From contig JALRME010000020.1 of assembly GCA_026120035.1 (NCBI GenBank), positions 787,652 to 851,651 of the forward strand: a stretch of 64,000 bases of DNA. The letters run 5' to 3'. Under the pieces are notes generated by a model. It saw only the letters and a list, made by a program, of their open reading frames with translations, did not search any database and was not told the origin of the DNA. How positions within the stretch are numbered: position 1 is the first letter of the stretch; every line of letters starts with the position of its first letter. Origin of the DNA: Coleophoma eucalyptorum (lineage: Eukaryota; Ascomycota; Leotiomycetes; Helotiales; Dermateaceae). A program made the translations under genes and the position numbers. Below, in pieces: positions 49,001 through 59,938 of this stretch.

Positions 49001-51423
49001 ATTTAAATGTTCCAGATGAAGAGGGATGGATGCCTCTCAACTCTGCCTGTAATAACGGCCACCTCGAAGTTGCTCGTCTATTGCTAGACAAGGGTGCGGA
49101 TCTAAATCTTCCAAATAAAGCTGGATGGACGCCTCTTAACTCCGCCTGTGATAACGGCCATCTCGAAATTGCTCGTCTTTTGCTAGACAACGGTGTAGAT
49201 TTAGGTACCCCTAGTACTGGCGGATGGACGCCTCTCAACTCCGCCTGTGATAACGGTCACCTCGAAGTTGCTCGTCTATTAATAGACAAGGGTGCGGATC
49301 TAAATCTTCCAAATAAAGCTGGATGGACGCCTCTTAATTCAGCAAGTAATAATGGCCATCTAGAAGTTGCTTGTCTTTTGCTAGACAAAGGTGCAGATCT
49401 GAGTGTTCCAAATCGAGGTGGACGTACGCCTCTTCACTCCGCCTGTACTAGTGGCCATCTCAATGTTGCTTGTCTTTTGCTAGACAAAGGTGCAGATCTA
49501 AGTGTTCTAAATCAAGGTGGATGGACCCCTCTTAATGCTACGTGTGATATTGGCCATCTCGAAGTTGCTCGTCTTTTACTAGACAAGGGTGTAGATCTAA
49601 ATGTTCCAAATCAAGGTGGATGGACGCCTCTTAACGCTGCGTGTAATAATGGCCATCTCGAAATTACTCGTCTATTGCTAGATAAAGGTGCAGATTTAGG
49701 TACTTCTAGTACTGGGGGATGGACGCCTCTTAATTCAGCATGTAATAGAGGCTATCTTGAGGTCGTTCGTCTATTGCTAGACAAGGGTGCAGATCTGAGT
49801 GTTCCAAATCGAGGTGGAAGTACGCCTCTTCACTCCGCCTGTAGTAGCGGCCATCTCGAAGTTGCTCGTATTTTGCTAGACAAAGGTGCAGATCTAAGTG
49901 TTCTAAATCAAGGTGGATGGACCCCTCTTAATGCTACGTGTGATATTGGCCATCTCGAAGTTGCTCGTCTTTTGGTAGACAAGGGTACAGCTCTAAATGT
50001 TCCAAATCAAGGTGGATGGACGCCTCTTAACGCTACGTGTAATAATGGCCATCTCGAAATTACTCGTCTATTGCTAGATAAAGGTGCAGATCTAGATACT
50101 CCTAGTACTAGCGGATGGACGCCTATTAATTCAGCATGTAGTAGAGGCTATATTGAGGTCGCTCGTCTATTATTAGATAAGGGTGCAGATCTAAGTGTGC
50201 GAAATCAAGGTGGATGGACGCCTCTCAACTCCGCTTGTAATAACGACCATCTCGAAGTTGTTCGTCTTTTGCTAGACAACGGTGCAGACTTAAGTACTCC
50301 TGGTATTAACGGTTGGACGCCTCTCAACTCCGCTTGTTATAACAACCATCTCGAAGTTGCTCGTCTTTTGCTAGACAAAGGTGCAGATTTAAGTACACGT
50401 GATACCAACGGCTGGACGCCTCTCAACTCCGCTTGTAATAACGGCCATCTCGAAGTTGCTCGTCTTTTGCTAGCCAATGGTGCAGACCCGATTACTCCAT
50501 GTAGTAATGGCTCAACGCCTCTCCATTCAGCTTGTAGGCACAATCAGCCAGAGCTGGTTGGGTTATTAATTGATTCGGTGAGGAAAACAGGGCCACTCAC
50601 ATCTGAAGCCCCATCTCTTACTAGTCGAAATGAAAATTACGGAGATTTCATAAAATCTCCCATCCCAGCAGCAGAACTGCCAACTTCCGATTCAATGTTG
50701 ACAACATCGGCTGAATGGCGAGAATATATTAATGCTATGGACTCCTTGAATCGGACGCCTCTTCACATCGCCGTATACCGTGGCCGCGAAAAAATCATAA
50801 GTCTCTTACTCGAAGCAGGTGGTAATCCTCAGTTAATTGACTGCTATGGCCGAAGTTGTCTAGATTGGATATCTCATTCTCAAATCTTGTCTCATAAGAT
50901 AGGTATCTGGCGGCAAACCCATTCCGAAACACCCGTCCATAAGCAGAAAAGCATATTAAGGCATACGGTAATGTACTTGACGAGAAGAATATTAGATGTA
51001 CATGAGGTACCTCCTAGAACAGAGTACTTTCATGAGCTTGGCACAGCGCTGTTATTGCTGGCGGATTTGAAAGAAGCATGCACTGCCTTCGAACAAGTGA
51101 TCCTCCCTACTTCAACTAAAAACAACATCGAACATGTTTATGATTGTGATAACTGCCATAGTTTAAACAATATTAAGGGGGTTCGATACATTTGTTTAAC
51201 GTGCACTACTATAAGCATATGCGAGGAATGCATGGTTAAGCAGAGGGATGATGGTGCCAGCCGGGACGAGTTTCACTGCAAAGATCATGAATTTCTTCAG
51301 ATCCCTCATAAGGGCTTTGATGTTCAAAGTCCGTCACAGCTCGTTTTGAACAATAAAGCGCGAATGCTCTGGCTAGAGCGTCTAGCTAAAAATTATTCGA
51401 GTCAAAATTATGAAAAGACCTAA
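46061..51423 (+). CDS. HeLo-NACHT-ankyrin-ZZ NLR (STAND) protein
   Basis: Exons 46061-46616 and 46670-51423 give 1769 residues. Residues 1 to about 190 match the HeLo (prion-inhibition) domain, starting MEPIGLGVGLLGVFGTCMQI and including REWASAVGIS. A NACHT NTPase follows: WLDATSTDRQ-type linker, Walker A GSAGQGKS at 274-281, and Walker B LVLDGLDE at 370-377. The winged-helix-like region around LRWVVYSLRPLTVSEL follows. Ankyrin repeats start at about 770, with 18 near-identical 33-residue units at 871-1464 and further diverged ones on either side. A ZZ-type zinc finger lies at about 1676-1730 (CDNC, CLTC, CEEC, CKDH). HeLo domains form membrane-disrupting assemblies when a fungal NLR is triggered, so a role in non-self recognition and cell death is inferred. 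Confidence 0.93.
48724..50505 (+). repeat. ankyrin-coding tandem array, 99-bp period
   Basis: Eighteen units of 99 bp encode the consensus GWTPLNSACNNGHLEVARL followed by LLDKGADL and a variable five-residue end. Variation is focused at the ACNN-type dipeptide and at the unit end (NVPNE, NLPNK, GTPST, SVPNR, SVLNQ). Blocks repeat at 198 bp near the start and at 396 bp in the middle. A further partly diverged unit begins at 50506. Confidence 0.95.
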
Positions 51424-52099
51424 AAGAGGATAGAATGGTGGTTACTTATAGTCAAATAGAGATTATTATGGTGATGAGGAAGAATTATTACCAAGCCAGA
51501 TATAACCTTACCCTAGAATCCAAAGTCAGTGTCTGTACCTGTGACATTATGATCATAGTACTATAGTGCCGCATCTTTCGGATCATGGTCCTAAATCGCG
51601 AACAATAAGAATAAACCAAAGAGGTCATCTATGACTAACCAATTATCTGCTTATCAGAAATATAAAGTTTACTATATATTTTAACCACACTAGGCTTTAA
51701 ACTTGGAGTCTAGAATGGGCACGTAGTTCCCCACTGCATTTAGAATCCTGCCCCCAATTTTTGTTCGTAAAACCAGCTGATCTCTGGAGCATTCCACCTA
51801 TCTCGACCCATAAGAACGTTCAGCCGTATGTCAATTTTTTTTTGTACTTACTGTGTGGGCTCAGTACTTTCGTCCACTTTGATGCGGCCAACGTGAAGTG
51901 CATATCCACATCATGAAATTACTGGCTCGTTTCGTGGGCTGTTCTGTTGAACTCGGCGCAACCCCGCGTTGTCGCAACACCCAACACAAAATCGAGCAAA
52001 TCTAAACTTTCCTGCTGTTGAAAACTTCCTCCTATTACTAGTATTCATGGTGATCAGATAAAAGATAACATAAATTTGGCAGCTTCATATCACAACAAT
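51424..52099. other. intergenic
   Basis: Between the NLR and the BTB-like gene on the same strand. No element was recognised. Confidence 0.35.
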
Positions 52100-53579
52100 A
52101 TGAGTGCTTGGCCTCAGAGTTGGCCGACGCAGGCAGAGGAATTACACATCTTTGATCCTAAAGGAGACATACTTCTATTACTAAATCGTCACCTTCCCAA
52201 GGCGGAAATAACGGAAAATGATGATAGCTGGTTCAGCACTTCGAAACGGAAGTTTATCTTCTCAGGCTCTTTGACTGGAGATGGGGAAATAGGACCTCCT
52301 CCTGCAGCAGAACCTCCTCCTGCAGAAGAACCCGTTGCTGTAGAAGAACCTGCTCTTGCGGCAGAAATTATACCTGCGGAAGAACCTGTTATTGGTGAAG
52401 AGCCTGTTGCTATGGAAGAACCTGCTCCTGCGGAAGAACCTGCTCCTGCGGAAGAACCTGCTCCTGCGGAAGAACCTGCTCCTGCGGAAGAACCTGTTGC
52501 TGTAGAAGAACCTGAGCTTGGACATGAGCACTATCTGACACGGAAACATGGCCGGCCACCATCTTCTAGCACATCTCAGTTATATGTCTCGTCTGCCAAA
52601 GAATTGAAACCTAGACTTCAACCGGTTCAAATGCGAGTGTCATCAAAGCACTTAATACTCGCGTCCCGCACCTTCTGCACAAGCCTAGGCTCTTTCTCCG
52701 AAGGCCATATGCTTCAGACCCAAGGAAACGCCGCTCTGCCATTCCATGATGAGGATCCAGATGTAATGATTGTTTTATTGCATATTATCCATGGGCAGAA
52801 CAGAAAAGTCCCTCGCCAGGTTAGTCTGAATATGTTGACTAAATTGGCGGCTGCAGTAAACTACCATTACTTGCAGGAGGCCGTAGAACTTTTCTCAGAT
52901 ATCTGGATAGAAAAACTGAAGGAAAGAACCTTGCCAACCAGCTATACGGCGGAAGTGCTCCCTTGGCTTTTTATCTTTTGGGTCTTTCGGAAGAGAGATG
53001 GCTTTAGGAAGATGACTGAAATACTACAGCAAGAAAGTGATGACAACCTGGAGGATGAAGCGAACGCCATTCCTGAGATTCCAGCTTCTATTATTAGTCA
53101 GTTTATTGTTTCAATCTTATACTAACAAACTTGGTAACAGCATAGTAGGCACTATTCAAGTAAATCGCACGGATGGGATAGAGAATCTAATCCAGATTAT
53201 ACGTAATCTCATTGCCAAATACTCCAGTACCCATACAACTTGTACCAACAAGAAGTGGGACTGTGACGCACTTGTCCTCGGTACGATTATAAAGAGCTCA
53301 ACAACCATAGGAATTTTGCCACAGCCAAAGTATCCATATCCAAGCTTAACGTACAAGGCGTTTGTAAAGCAGATCAAAAGTATTCAGGTCCCGAGAGGCT
53401 GTGCGTTCTCCAAAAGAAATCATTATTCATACGATGATGAATATTCAGACCTTCACGGTATCAAAGAAGCCATTAGAATCTCGATACTATCGTTGGAAGA
53501 TAGTATGTCTGGACTGGAGCTAGAGTGCTTTTTGCCTGCGCAAGATAAGGAAAGACTATTTTCCCTTCCACTTAAATAA
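52100..53579 (+). CDS. BTB/POZ-like protein with PAPAEE repeat insert
   Basis: Exons 52100-53096 and 53146-53579 give 476 residues; the 49-bp intron has a perfect TACTAAC branch. The BTB fold is recognised from the first strand (HIFDPKGDILLLLNR), then VSSKHLILASRTFCTSL and VLLHIIHGQNRKVPRQVSL and AAVNYHYLQEAVELFSDIW. This is a family common in ascomycetes. A Pro/Glu/Ala-rich insert (about residues 65-140) splits the first strand from the first helix and includes four exact 18-bp units encoding PAPAEE. BTB domains mediate protein-protein contact; no catalytic domain is present. It lies 680 bp downstream of the NLR on the same strand, and a functional link is only suggested by proximity. The TTG further upstream is not used as start. 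Confidence 0.8.
52302..52512 (+). repeat. coding Pro-Ala-Glu-Glu tandem repeats
   Basis: Imperfect units surround four perfect copies of CCTGCTCCTGCGGAAGAA at about 52420-52492. The copies are identical, so expansion is probably recent and copy number may vary between isolates. Confidence 0.85.
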
Positions 53580-54143
53580 CTTAGGATGAAATTTAAAGAC
53601 ACTTGTCAAGTTCAAAGAGATTACATATATTTGTTGTATGGAGAAATCACTTGCGCTACACAGAAAAATGGGACATCGGAGGACGTAAATGGCTCTCTGT
53701 CAGATTCAACTCAGCCAAACCATGTTCCTTGGGACTAGAGATCCAATTATAAGGTGCAAATACACAAAGAAGATAACTCAAAACAATTGCACCTTTGTCT
53801 AAACCTTCCTCAAGCCCTTCCTCAAAACTTACCTAGTCTGCTAACAATATTCGATCAAATCTTGGAAAATTTCTAATTATCCTAAGATATTCGTTATTAC
53901 TTTGTTACTATTCTAGACTCAGTCTATCAAGTTATTTGTATTAAACCTGATATTAAGTAAAATCTCAGCCGATAAAGAGTCAAAAGTTCTAGCTGGCTAT
54001 ATTAGAAGTGGAAGCTAGGTTTAAAGGTAATTGCCTGATTGCCACGAAATATACAAAGCAATTAGCTTAACAAAGGTAATGGATATAATAATTAGCTGTA
54101 AGCGCCTCATCTATCAATTATTTTTTTCTTATTACGCCGTTTT
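53580..54143. other. convergent 3' region
   Basis: AT-rich 3' flanks of the BTB-like gene and the membrane-protein gene. Nothing else was seen. Confidence 0.4.
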
Positions 54144-56510
54144 CTATTGTTTCTTTAACATTGTCATTGTCCGTAGTCTCGTGAGATGCCTACTGTCAAC
54201 AGGACCACTATTATCACTTGTATAACCATCGTCACTTGTATGCTTTATCACCTCAATCTTCCCGTCGTAGGGGGACTTCTCAATCTTGACGAAATCATCG
54301 TTGCCCTCACGTTGTAAAGTTTCCTTGATTGCTCTGTCGCTCTTGTTGTCACCGTCTTTGAGAATGTCTTTGAGCTCATCGGACATGAGCTGGGATACAA
54401 CGTGCCACACGTTGCCATATCGGGAATAACGACCTTGCCGGACATAGAGACCCGTTATTACAGCAACGCAAACAAGGTGGATTCCAAGGAGTGTGGTTAC
54501 TGTGATGAACCCAGCGCAACCGTATTGTGAACATGACCCTGGAGTTCGAGCGGTTGTTGTTGTAGCCAATTGGGCATCTTGGAGCACACCCACGGCAGAT
54601 TGATAGCTGTCAAGTATAGTAGTAGCCATATTAGTCATAAAACTTTGCATGGCTTGCACCGGTCGCTGCGTAGATGTTATGATGCTGTTGAACAAAACGG
54701 CAACGTTGGGATGGATATCCTGTCCATAAGATGTGCAACCAAAGCATGAAATGAAAGTTGAATTGGCGGTAATCTCGCTCGATACGATCCAGTATAATGT
54801 TAACTCGGCAAGCCCATCTGTGAGCGAGGCTAAGCTGAGAGTATCGTTTGTCCCGTCAACTTGAGTGAATGGTATAAGGCTGTTGGCAGGGTTAGAAATT
54901 GGCTCATCATCGGGTCCTCCTTGCACTGTCATATTAAGTAGCGCTCTCTCTTGTATACTGTGGTCTGACCCGATGCTAATGTAATTTTGGAGTTCGGTGA
55001 CATTGTAGTCGTTCGCTACAAGTACTAGGATCGAAGACCAGTCAGCCGTTGGTTCCTGCAGAACACCAGACGTAGCCATATCGACAAATTGTCGCTCCAT
55101 CTCAAAGGCTGCAAAACAAAGACTGATATTAACATAACGATCTGGTAGTGGATTGTAGGTTTTCCATTCGCCGTACGGAGTTTCAGGGAGTATTGACTGA
55201 TTTTGAGGAACAGCTTTCCAGTCCTCCACGCTCATATTAGTTGTATATACCAGATATATTGAGGAATTTGCCGACCACGGATCATCCAAATAGTTCCATT
55301 TAGGTCCCACATCAAGGTCCCAAAGGCTGCCACCAACCCCGCCAACAAGGCAAAATGAAGATTGAGGAGAGTCTACACCATATAGGGCGGGAATATTGCA
55401 GTCGAAGTAAACTACTTCCTGTCCTTGAGAGTCGGTGGAAGTCCCGACGTTGGCCTTCTGTAGACTTTTACCGTAGTCCAAAACCCCCTTTATGCGTCCA
55501 AAGGTGCGTGCACCTAATGAAGCTGCTAGACTAGAGTCTGGTTCATAATAGTCGGCTTCAATAATTGGCTGCATACATGCCGCTTTTGAGTTCATGACGA
55601 TTGCATTCCCTTGATAATGTCGAACTGATGTCCGGTTGTCGCTTCCTACCAGAGGGATAAACCCTCTCTGTATCAAGCCCGTACTGCTAAATCCATTTGA
55701 ATCCGGGGTCATATCCGGGTGGGATTCGACTTCCCCAAAGACCGTGAAGACTGGAGGCCTTTCGATCCAGGATCCATCCAAGTAAATAGCATCGCCAACT
55801 TGGTAGGATACTAAATTACCAACCTGGGTATGATTAAAATACCCAACAATTTCGAAATCATGGAGGTCTGAGACAAGGATAGTGGACGAGAATTGAAGAC
55901 CAATCGTCACAATAGCCAGAATAATGACCAGCCAGAACTCGAGATTCAGAATCAGGGTCAAAGATCTTGATGTTAGGATTAATTCTATGAGCTGCCGAGG
56001 CCCATCGTTGATGGCACGAATGATAGAGAGGTAGACAACGGTGGATTTACGGGCGATGTGCTTCTCTAAAATCAAGGCCGCAATCATGGCAGTACAAACT
56101 GTTGCCTGGGCTGAAACGATAGCTCGGAGTACGAGTGCCGTCAATGTGATGGTTCGAGTCATCCAGTCATGGAGCGCGATCAGTCGCCAAACCCGAGCAG
56201 CGCTTCTATCCTCGATTTCGGAACCATTTCCAAACCAGAGGAAGCTCAGAAATCCCAAGACGGCGAGACAACCCGTAGATCCAGCAAAGAGTATAATGCA
56301 TCCGCTGAATCCAAGACAGTCCTTCAAGGGAAGCCGTGGATTTTTGGTTGGGATTGGACTCGACAAGCTTCTATAGCTACTGCCATCTTTTCCCCCTGTG
56401 TTGGGCGAGATCTCATATTGCAGCGATTCAGATTCCAGACCAACGGTGTCAAAGGCTGGCTCTCCAACAGCCGGTTCAGGGTAGGACCGATTCCGATGAC
56501 CGAATTCCAT
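54144..56510 (-). CDS. large multi-pass membrane protein of unknown function
   Basis: A single exon of 788 residues. After a polar N-terminus come about three hydrophobic segments (CIILFAGSTGCLAVLGFLSF, TLTALVLRAIVSAQATVCTA, FWLVIILAIVTIGLQFSSTI). A 450-residue domain with many N-glycosylation sequons and several cysteines follows, probably outside the cell or in the lumen. A final membrane segment (GFITVTTLLGIHLVCVAVIT) precedes a 90-residue charged cytoplasmic tail (KDILKDGDNKSDRAIKE). The topology is typical of uncharacterised fungal surface proteins, and I do not recognise a named family. It converges with the BTB-like gene and diverges from the HET pseudogene. Confidence 0.85.
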   Translation of the reverse strand: MEFGHRNRSYPEPAVGEPAFDTVGLESESLQYEISPNTGGKDGSSYRSLSSPIPTKNPRLPLKDCLGFSGCIILFAGSTGCLAVLGFLSFLWFGNGSEIEDRSAARVWRLIALHDWMTRTITLTALVLRAIVSAQATVCTAMIAALILEKHIARKSTVVYLSIIRAINDGPRQLIELILTSRSLTLILNLEFWLVIILAIVTIGLQFSSTILVSDLHDFEIVGYFNHTQVGNLVSYQVGDAIYLDGSWIERPPVFTVFGEVESHPDMTPDSNGFSSTGLIQRGFIPLVGSDNRTSVRHYQGNAIVMNSKAACMQPIIEADYYEPDSSLAASLGARTFGRIKGVLDYGKSLQKANVGTSTDSQGQEVVYFDCNIPALYGVDSPQSSFCLVGGVGGSLWDLDVGPKWNYLDDPWSANSSIYLVYTTNMSVEDWKAVPQNQSILPETPYGEWKTYNPLPDRYVNISLCFAAFEMERQFVDMATSGVLQEPTADWSSILVLVANDYNVTELQNYISIGSDHSIQERALLNMTVQGGPDDEPISNPANSLIPFTQVDGTNDTLSLASLTDGLAELTLYWIVSSEITANSTFISCFGCTSYGQDIHPNVAVLFNSIITSTQRPVQAMQSFMTNMATTILDSYQSAVGVLQDAQLATTTTARTPGSCSQYGCAGFITVTTLLGIHLVCVAVITGLYVRQGRYSRYGNVWHVVSQLMSDELKDILKDGDNKSDRAIKETLQREGNDDFVKIEKSPYDGKIEVIKHTSDDGYTSDNSGPVDSRHLTRLRTMTMLKKQ

Positions 56511-57285
56511 ATCTGAGGTATAGGACGAGTGAAGGCTTTTGTGCGCTGGTCAATGATAAGATTAGGTTAGGGAGAGTTCGGTGGTGAAAAATTCAAAACT
56601 TTCAGTCGATCATGATCTCACTACAGGTGGGCAAGTAACGATATAGTACTTTGGCTTCCGCAAATTTGTAGCAGAGTTAATTGGGGCGGGAGAGAGAGAA
56701 GCCCCTGTTGAAGTGACAGGCCATTAAATAAGTGCTCAGACAAGTGTCAGCCTGCAGATGTTGGGCCACCTACGGGAGCACATTGAGGTCCCGATACTTA
56801 ACACAAGTTATATAGTATCTGTTATCCTGCAATTTTGATTAGTCGGCGTGAGGCTGCATCCAGTATTTATGCTGAATAGTAAATTACTGGCCACAAATGC
56901 CGATCATCGATTAAAGTGCGGCGCCCCTGCAGTGATATATAAAGCTGCTGAGTTGTGGTTGGCCAACAATCGTTTATAGCTGCCGTGTCGGCAGGAGGGG
57001 ACAACGAGTCTGTGCCTCTCTATCCGTACCTAGAGCCTCATCTAATCCCGTCACGTGGTCGATAAGCTCGCATCGGTTTATTGGTTTATTGGTTAAGGAA
57101 GGAGTCTTGCTGACTGCGAGCCTTGGTATCAGTAAAGTCAGCCCTGGCGATGGGACCAAACAGAAAAGTGCATCTCCTTATTTTTGCAGCCTAACATCTG
57201 GCTTACCTTGAAAGAAAACACTTCGAATTATCTGGCCACCTGCCCAAAGGGTGCTTGATATCCATAACATCATCCATTTATTAAA
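56511..57285. other. divergent intergenic region
   Basis: Promoter DNA between the leftward membrane-protein gene and the rightward HET locus. TATATAAA at 56936-56943 on the plus strand is about 340 bp from the HET start. Confidence 0.35.
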
Positions 57286-58346
57286 ATGTGTCTTTGAACA
57301 CCGAAACAATTCAGCTCGAAGACTTTTATAAGACTATTCTCCCCTATGCCATTCTCTCGCACACCTGGGGCAAAGAGGAGGTAACATTCCCTGACCTGGG
57401 GAAACCAGATTGCACAGCCAAGGCAGGATATACCAAATTCATGGAAACATGCCGGCTTGCACTCAGGGAAGGATACCAGTATGTATGGATTGACACCTGC
57501 TGCATTGACAAATCCTCTAGCGCCGAACTATCTGAGGCTATCAACTCCATGTTCCACTGTTATAGAAATGCCTCGATCTGCTACGCCTACTTAGCTGATG
57601 TAGATCCCCCATTGACCCCTCCGACCGAAACCAGCTCGCCCTTCGGAATGTGTCGCTGGTTCCAAAGAGGCTGGACCCTGCAAGAGCTTCTCGCCCCGGC
57701 TGATTTTGTGTTCTACGCATCGGGCTGGTCGCCGATCGCATCAAGAGAAGACCTCTGTACCCTGATCAGTCTGATTACGGGTATTGATGTGGTTTATTTG
57801 GCTCGGTCGGCTTCACCGGATACTGAAGGCATCGTTACACTCCTTCGGGAAGCCAGCATCGCCGAGCGAATGAGCTGGGTTTCCAAAAGGCAAACCAGCC
57901 GCACCGAAGATGTCGCATATTGCCTTCTCGGAATCTTCGATATCAATATGCCTCTGCTATATGGCGAAGGCCGGAAAGCGTTTCTTCGGCTTCAAGAGGA
58001 GATTGTTAACCGTTCAGACGCTCAATCCCTCCTCACATGGAGACACAGAGATCGGCACATCCCGGGCTTCCTGGCTGTTTCTCCAGCAGACTTTGCTGAC
58101 TCCGGTCACATCATTTCGTGTAAGACTCAAGGCTATGATCCCGAGTTCTTGATTACAAATAAAGGCCTGATAATTACGCTACGTATGATGCAGTCTTCCT
58201 CATCGTCCTACCATGCTTTGTTGGAATGCCAACCTAAGAATGACCCAACATCTATGGTGGTTATACGACTTCGGCATGTCTATGGCAACGTGTATGCCCG
58301 AAGAAATAATGAGGAGACTGGCATAGCGGACCATAACCCTAAGTGA
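57286..58346 (+). pseudogene. HET-domain gene with lost start frame
   Basis: From 57288 an open frame of 352 codons encodes a full HET domain: SLNTETIQLEDF, PYAILSHTWGKEEVTF, YVWIDTCCIDKSSSAELSEA, NSMFHCYRNASICYAYLAD and WFQRGWTLQELLAP, then the VAYCLLGIFDINMPLLYGEG segment of HET-E-type proteins. Relatives start with Met-x-Leu-Leu-Asn-Thr-Glu. Here an ATG at 57286 is out of frame by one base with that sequence and hits TGA at 57295, so one base seems to be missing. The next in-frame ATG is at about 57441, inside the HET domain. The frame ends at 58346 without an obvious family C-terminus. It is likely a degenerating allele, though an upstream exon or a sequencing error is possible. Confidence 0.65.
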
Positions 58347-59938
58347 ATGAATCTAGATTGCACTTTTCAATAAGAGTTTTATCCCCAGGTCTTGGAATTG
58401 AGCGTTGCGATGATACGCCGCAGCGAATGTTGTACAAGCCCTATCACCTGCCGGAGGGAAATTCAGAATGGTCTGTAACCGTACAAGGAAAAATACAGGC
58501 ATATCTGACATTTTCTGTTAACCATCGTAATATTTATTCATCGACAACAAATTCCCCAGGTGTCGCTTTGCCTTGCGCACGATCAGCAACACCACGGTTC
58601 TACGGCCAGATTTGTCAGCCTCCGAGACGGAAGTATACTTTGGGCCGAAGTATTTACAAATTATATTTTTGGTGATGAGGTTTTTGGTGTTAACATCTTT
58701 ATCCCTCAAGTTGGCTGAAATTTTCTGTGTTTTCTGTGTGGCAGCGCGTCTGCATTGTGCGATACCGGATACACACCTGGATGCGGAGCGCCTACAGGTA
58801 CTTTTGGTCTGCATCATCAAATTTATTACTGGCCTACTTCTCAGTTCCTATGGTGTATGATGTTAAGAGCCCCGGGTCTTTGGGTTCGTATTTGATCTCT
58901 ATTACAACAAGGTTAAGTAGTATTCTGTATCGTGAATCAACATGGAAGGTCATCATACCTACATTTATTTGCATAGTTATTTACCTAGCTGCAGCTATCC
59001 ATTCGCTACAGCAGCTGATCATTTATATTCCGAAACCTCTAATGGACCGTACATTTATTTTTACGTACCTATTGATTTGTCTCTCTGTTCTAATAAATGT
59101 AATAGTTCTGCTCTTTCAATGGAATAGCTCTGCTTAAAATTACCTTTACAATTTCTCTTACAGCCCTTACAGCTTGCCTTACAACTATCGTTCTTCTTAT
59201 CTGTTGGAATTACAGACGGATTAAGCAGGATAGTTGACATATAGACGGGTTAGACATGCCTTGGGTAGAGCGGCTTCGGTAGGCTATTGGACTTCTAGAT
59301 GGGTTAGGCAGGCCTTGGGTAGAGAGACAGGTTAGGCAGGCCTCGGGCAGAGAGATTATAGATTGACGGCCCTTAGAGCCCAGCTACCTTCTAGTAGTCA
59401 GATAGAACATATTTCACAGAATACAAGGCATTTTGCAATACAAGACATTCTCTGTAGTACAAGTACGTGCGATCCATTGCTCACGAATACGAATACATGA
59501 GATACATTAAAAGACAGTTTAGAAGGCTAGAATAATATAAGAAATCATTTAAGAAATAATTGCCATTTGATATCCTACAAGAGACGGAGAGCCAGAATTA
59601 GTCCTCTAATAAGACAGCGTTAAGCCGCCTTGGCTGATGACGGTCTCTCCTGTCGCTTTAACTGTTGAACAGATTGCGCTAGGCTAGCCATTGCCGAGAT
59701 GCGATATTTGCTCTATCGGTGAGCTCCAGCTGATTATGAAGCTTGACAAGATAGTACAAGAGATCTTTAGGACTCATGCCAGATTTATTTATAGTGTATT
59801 TGAATTACGTGCTGTTAAGGTAGAATTCCACCGCTGATCAGGTGAAGAGAAATTACATTACACTAGGGCCCACGGTCCCAAGTTGATCATATAGCTAGAC
59901 TATAGTATTACAATTCATACTCTCCTAATGTTTGCTAG
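58347..59938. other. intergenic, with hydrophobic frame remnant and repeats
   Basis: A plus-strand frame at 58727-59137 ends in two strongly hydrophobic stretches (VIIPTFICIVIYLAAAIHSL, FTYLLICLSVLINVIVLLF). It could be the membrane-spanning 3' end of the damaged HET gene or of another lost gene, but no join was found. Short direct repeats occupy 59243-59355. Nothing else is supported. Confidence 0.35.
59243..59355. repeat. three imperfect direct repeats
   Basis: Units based on GGGTTAGGCAGGCCTTGGGT followed by AGAGAG occur at about 59247, 59301 and 59329 (the last with AGGTTAGG and CTCGGGC). They may be the remnant of a mobile or satellite element. Confidence 0.6.

Noticed and set aside
48390..49238. 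282-codon minus-strand frame across the ankyrin array
   Set aside because: It is the reverse-frame shadow of the ankyrin repeats; repetition keeps the frame open.
48724..50505. Regular 99-bp repetition considered as a CRISPR or satellite array
   Set aside because: The repeats are contiguous, in frame and encode ankyrin units; there are no spacers.
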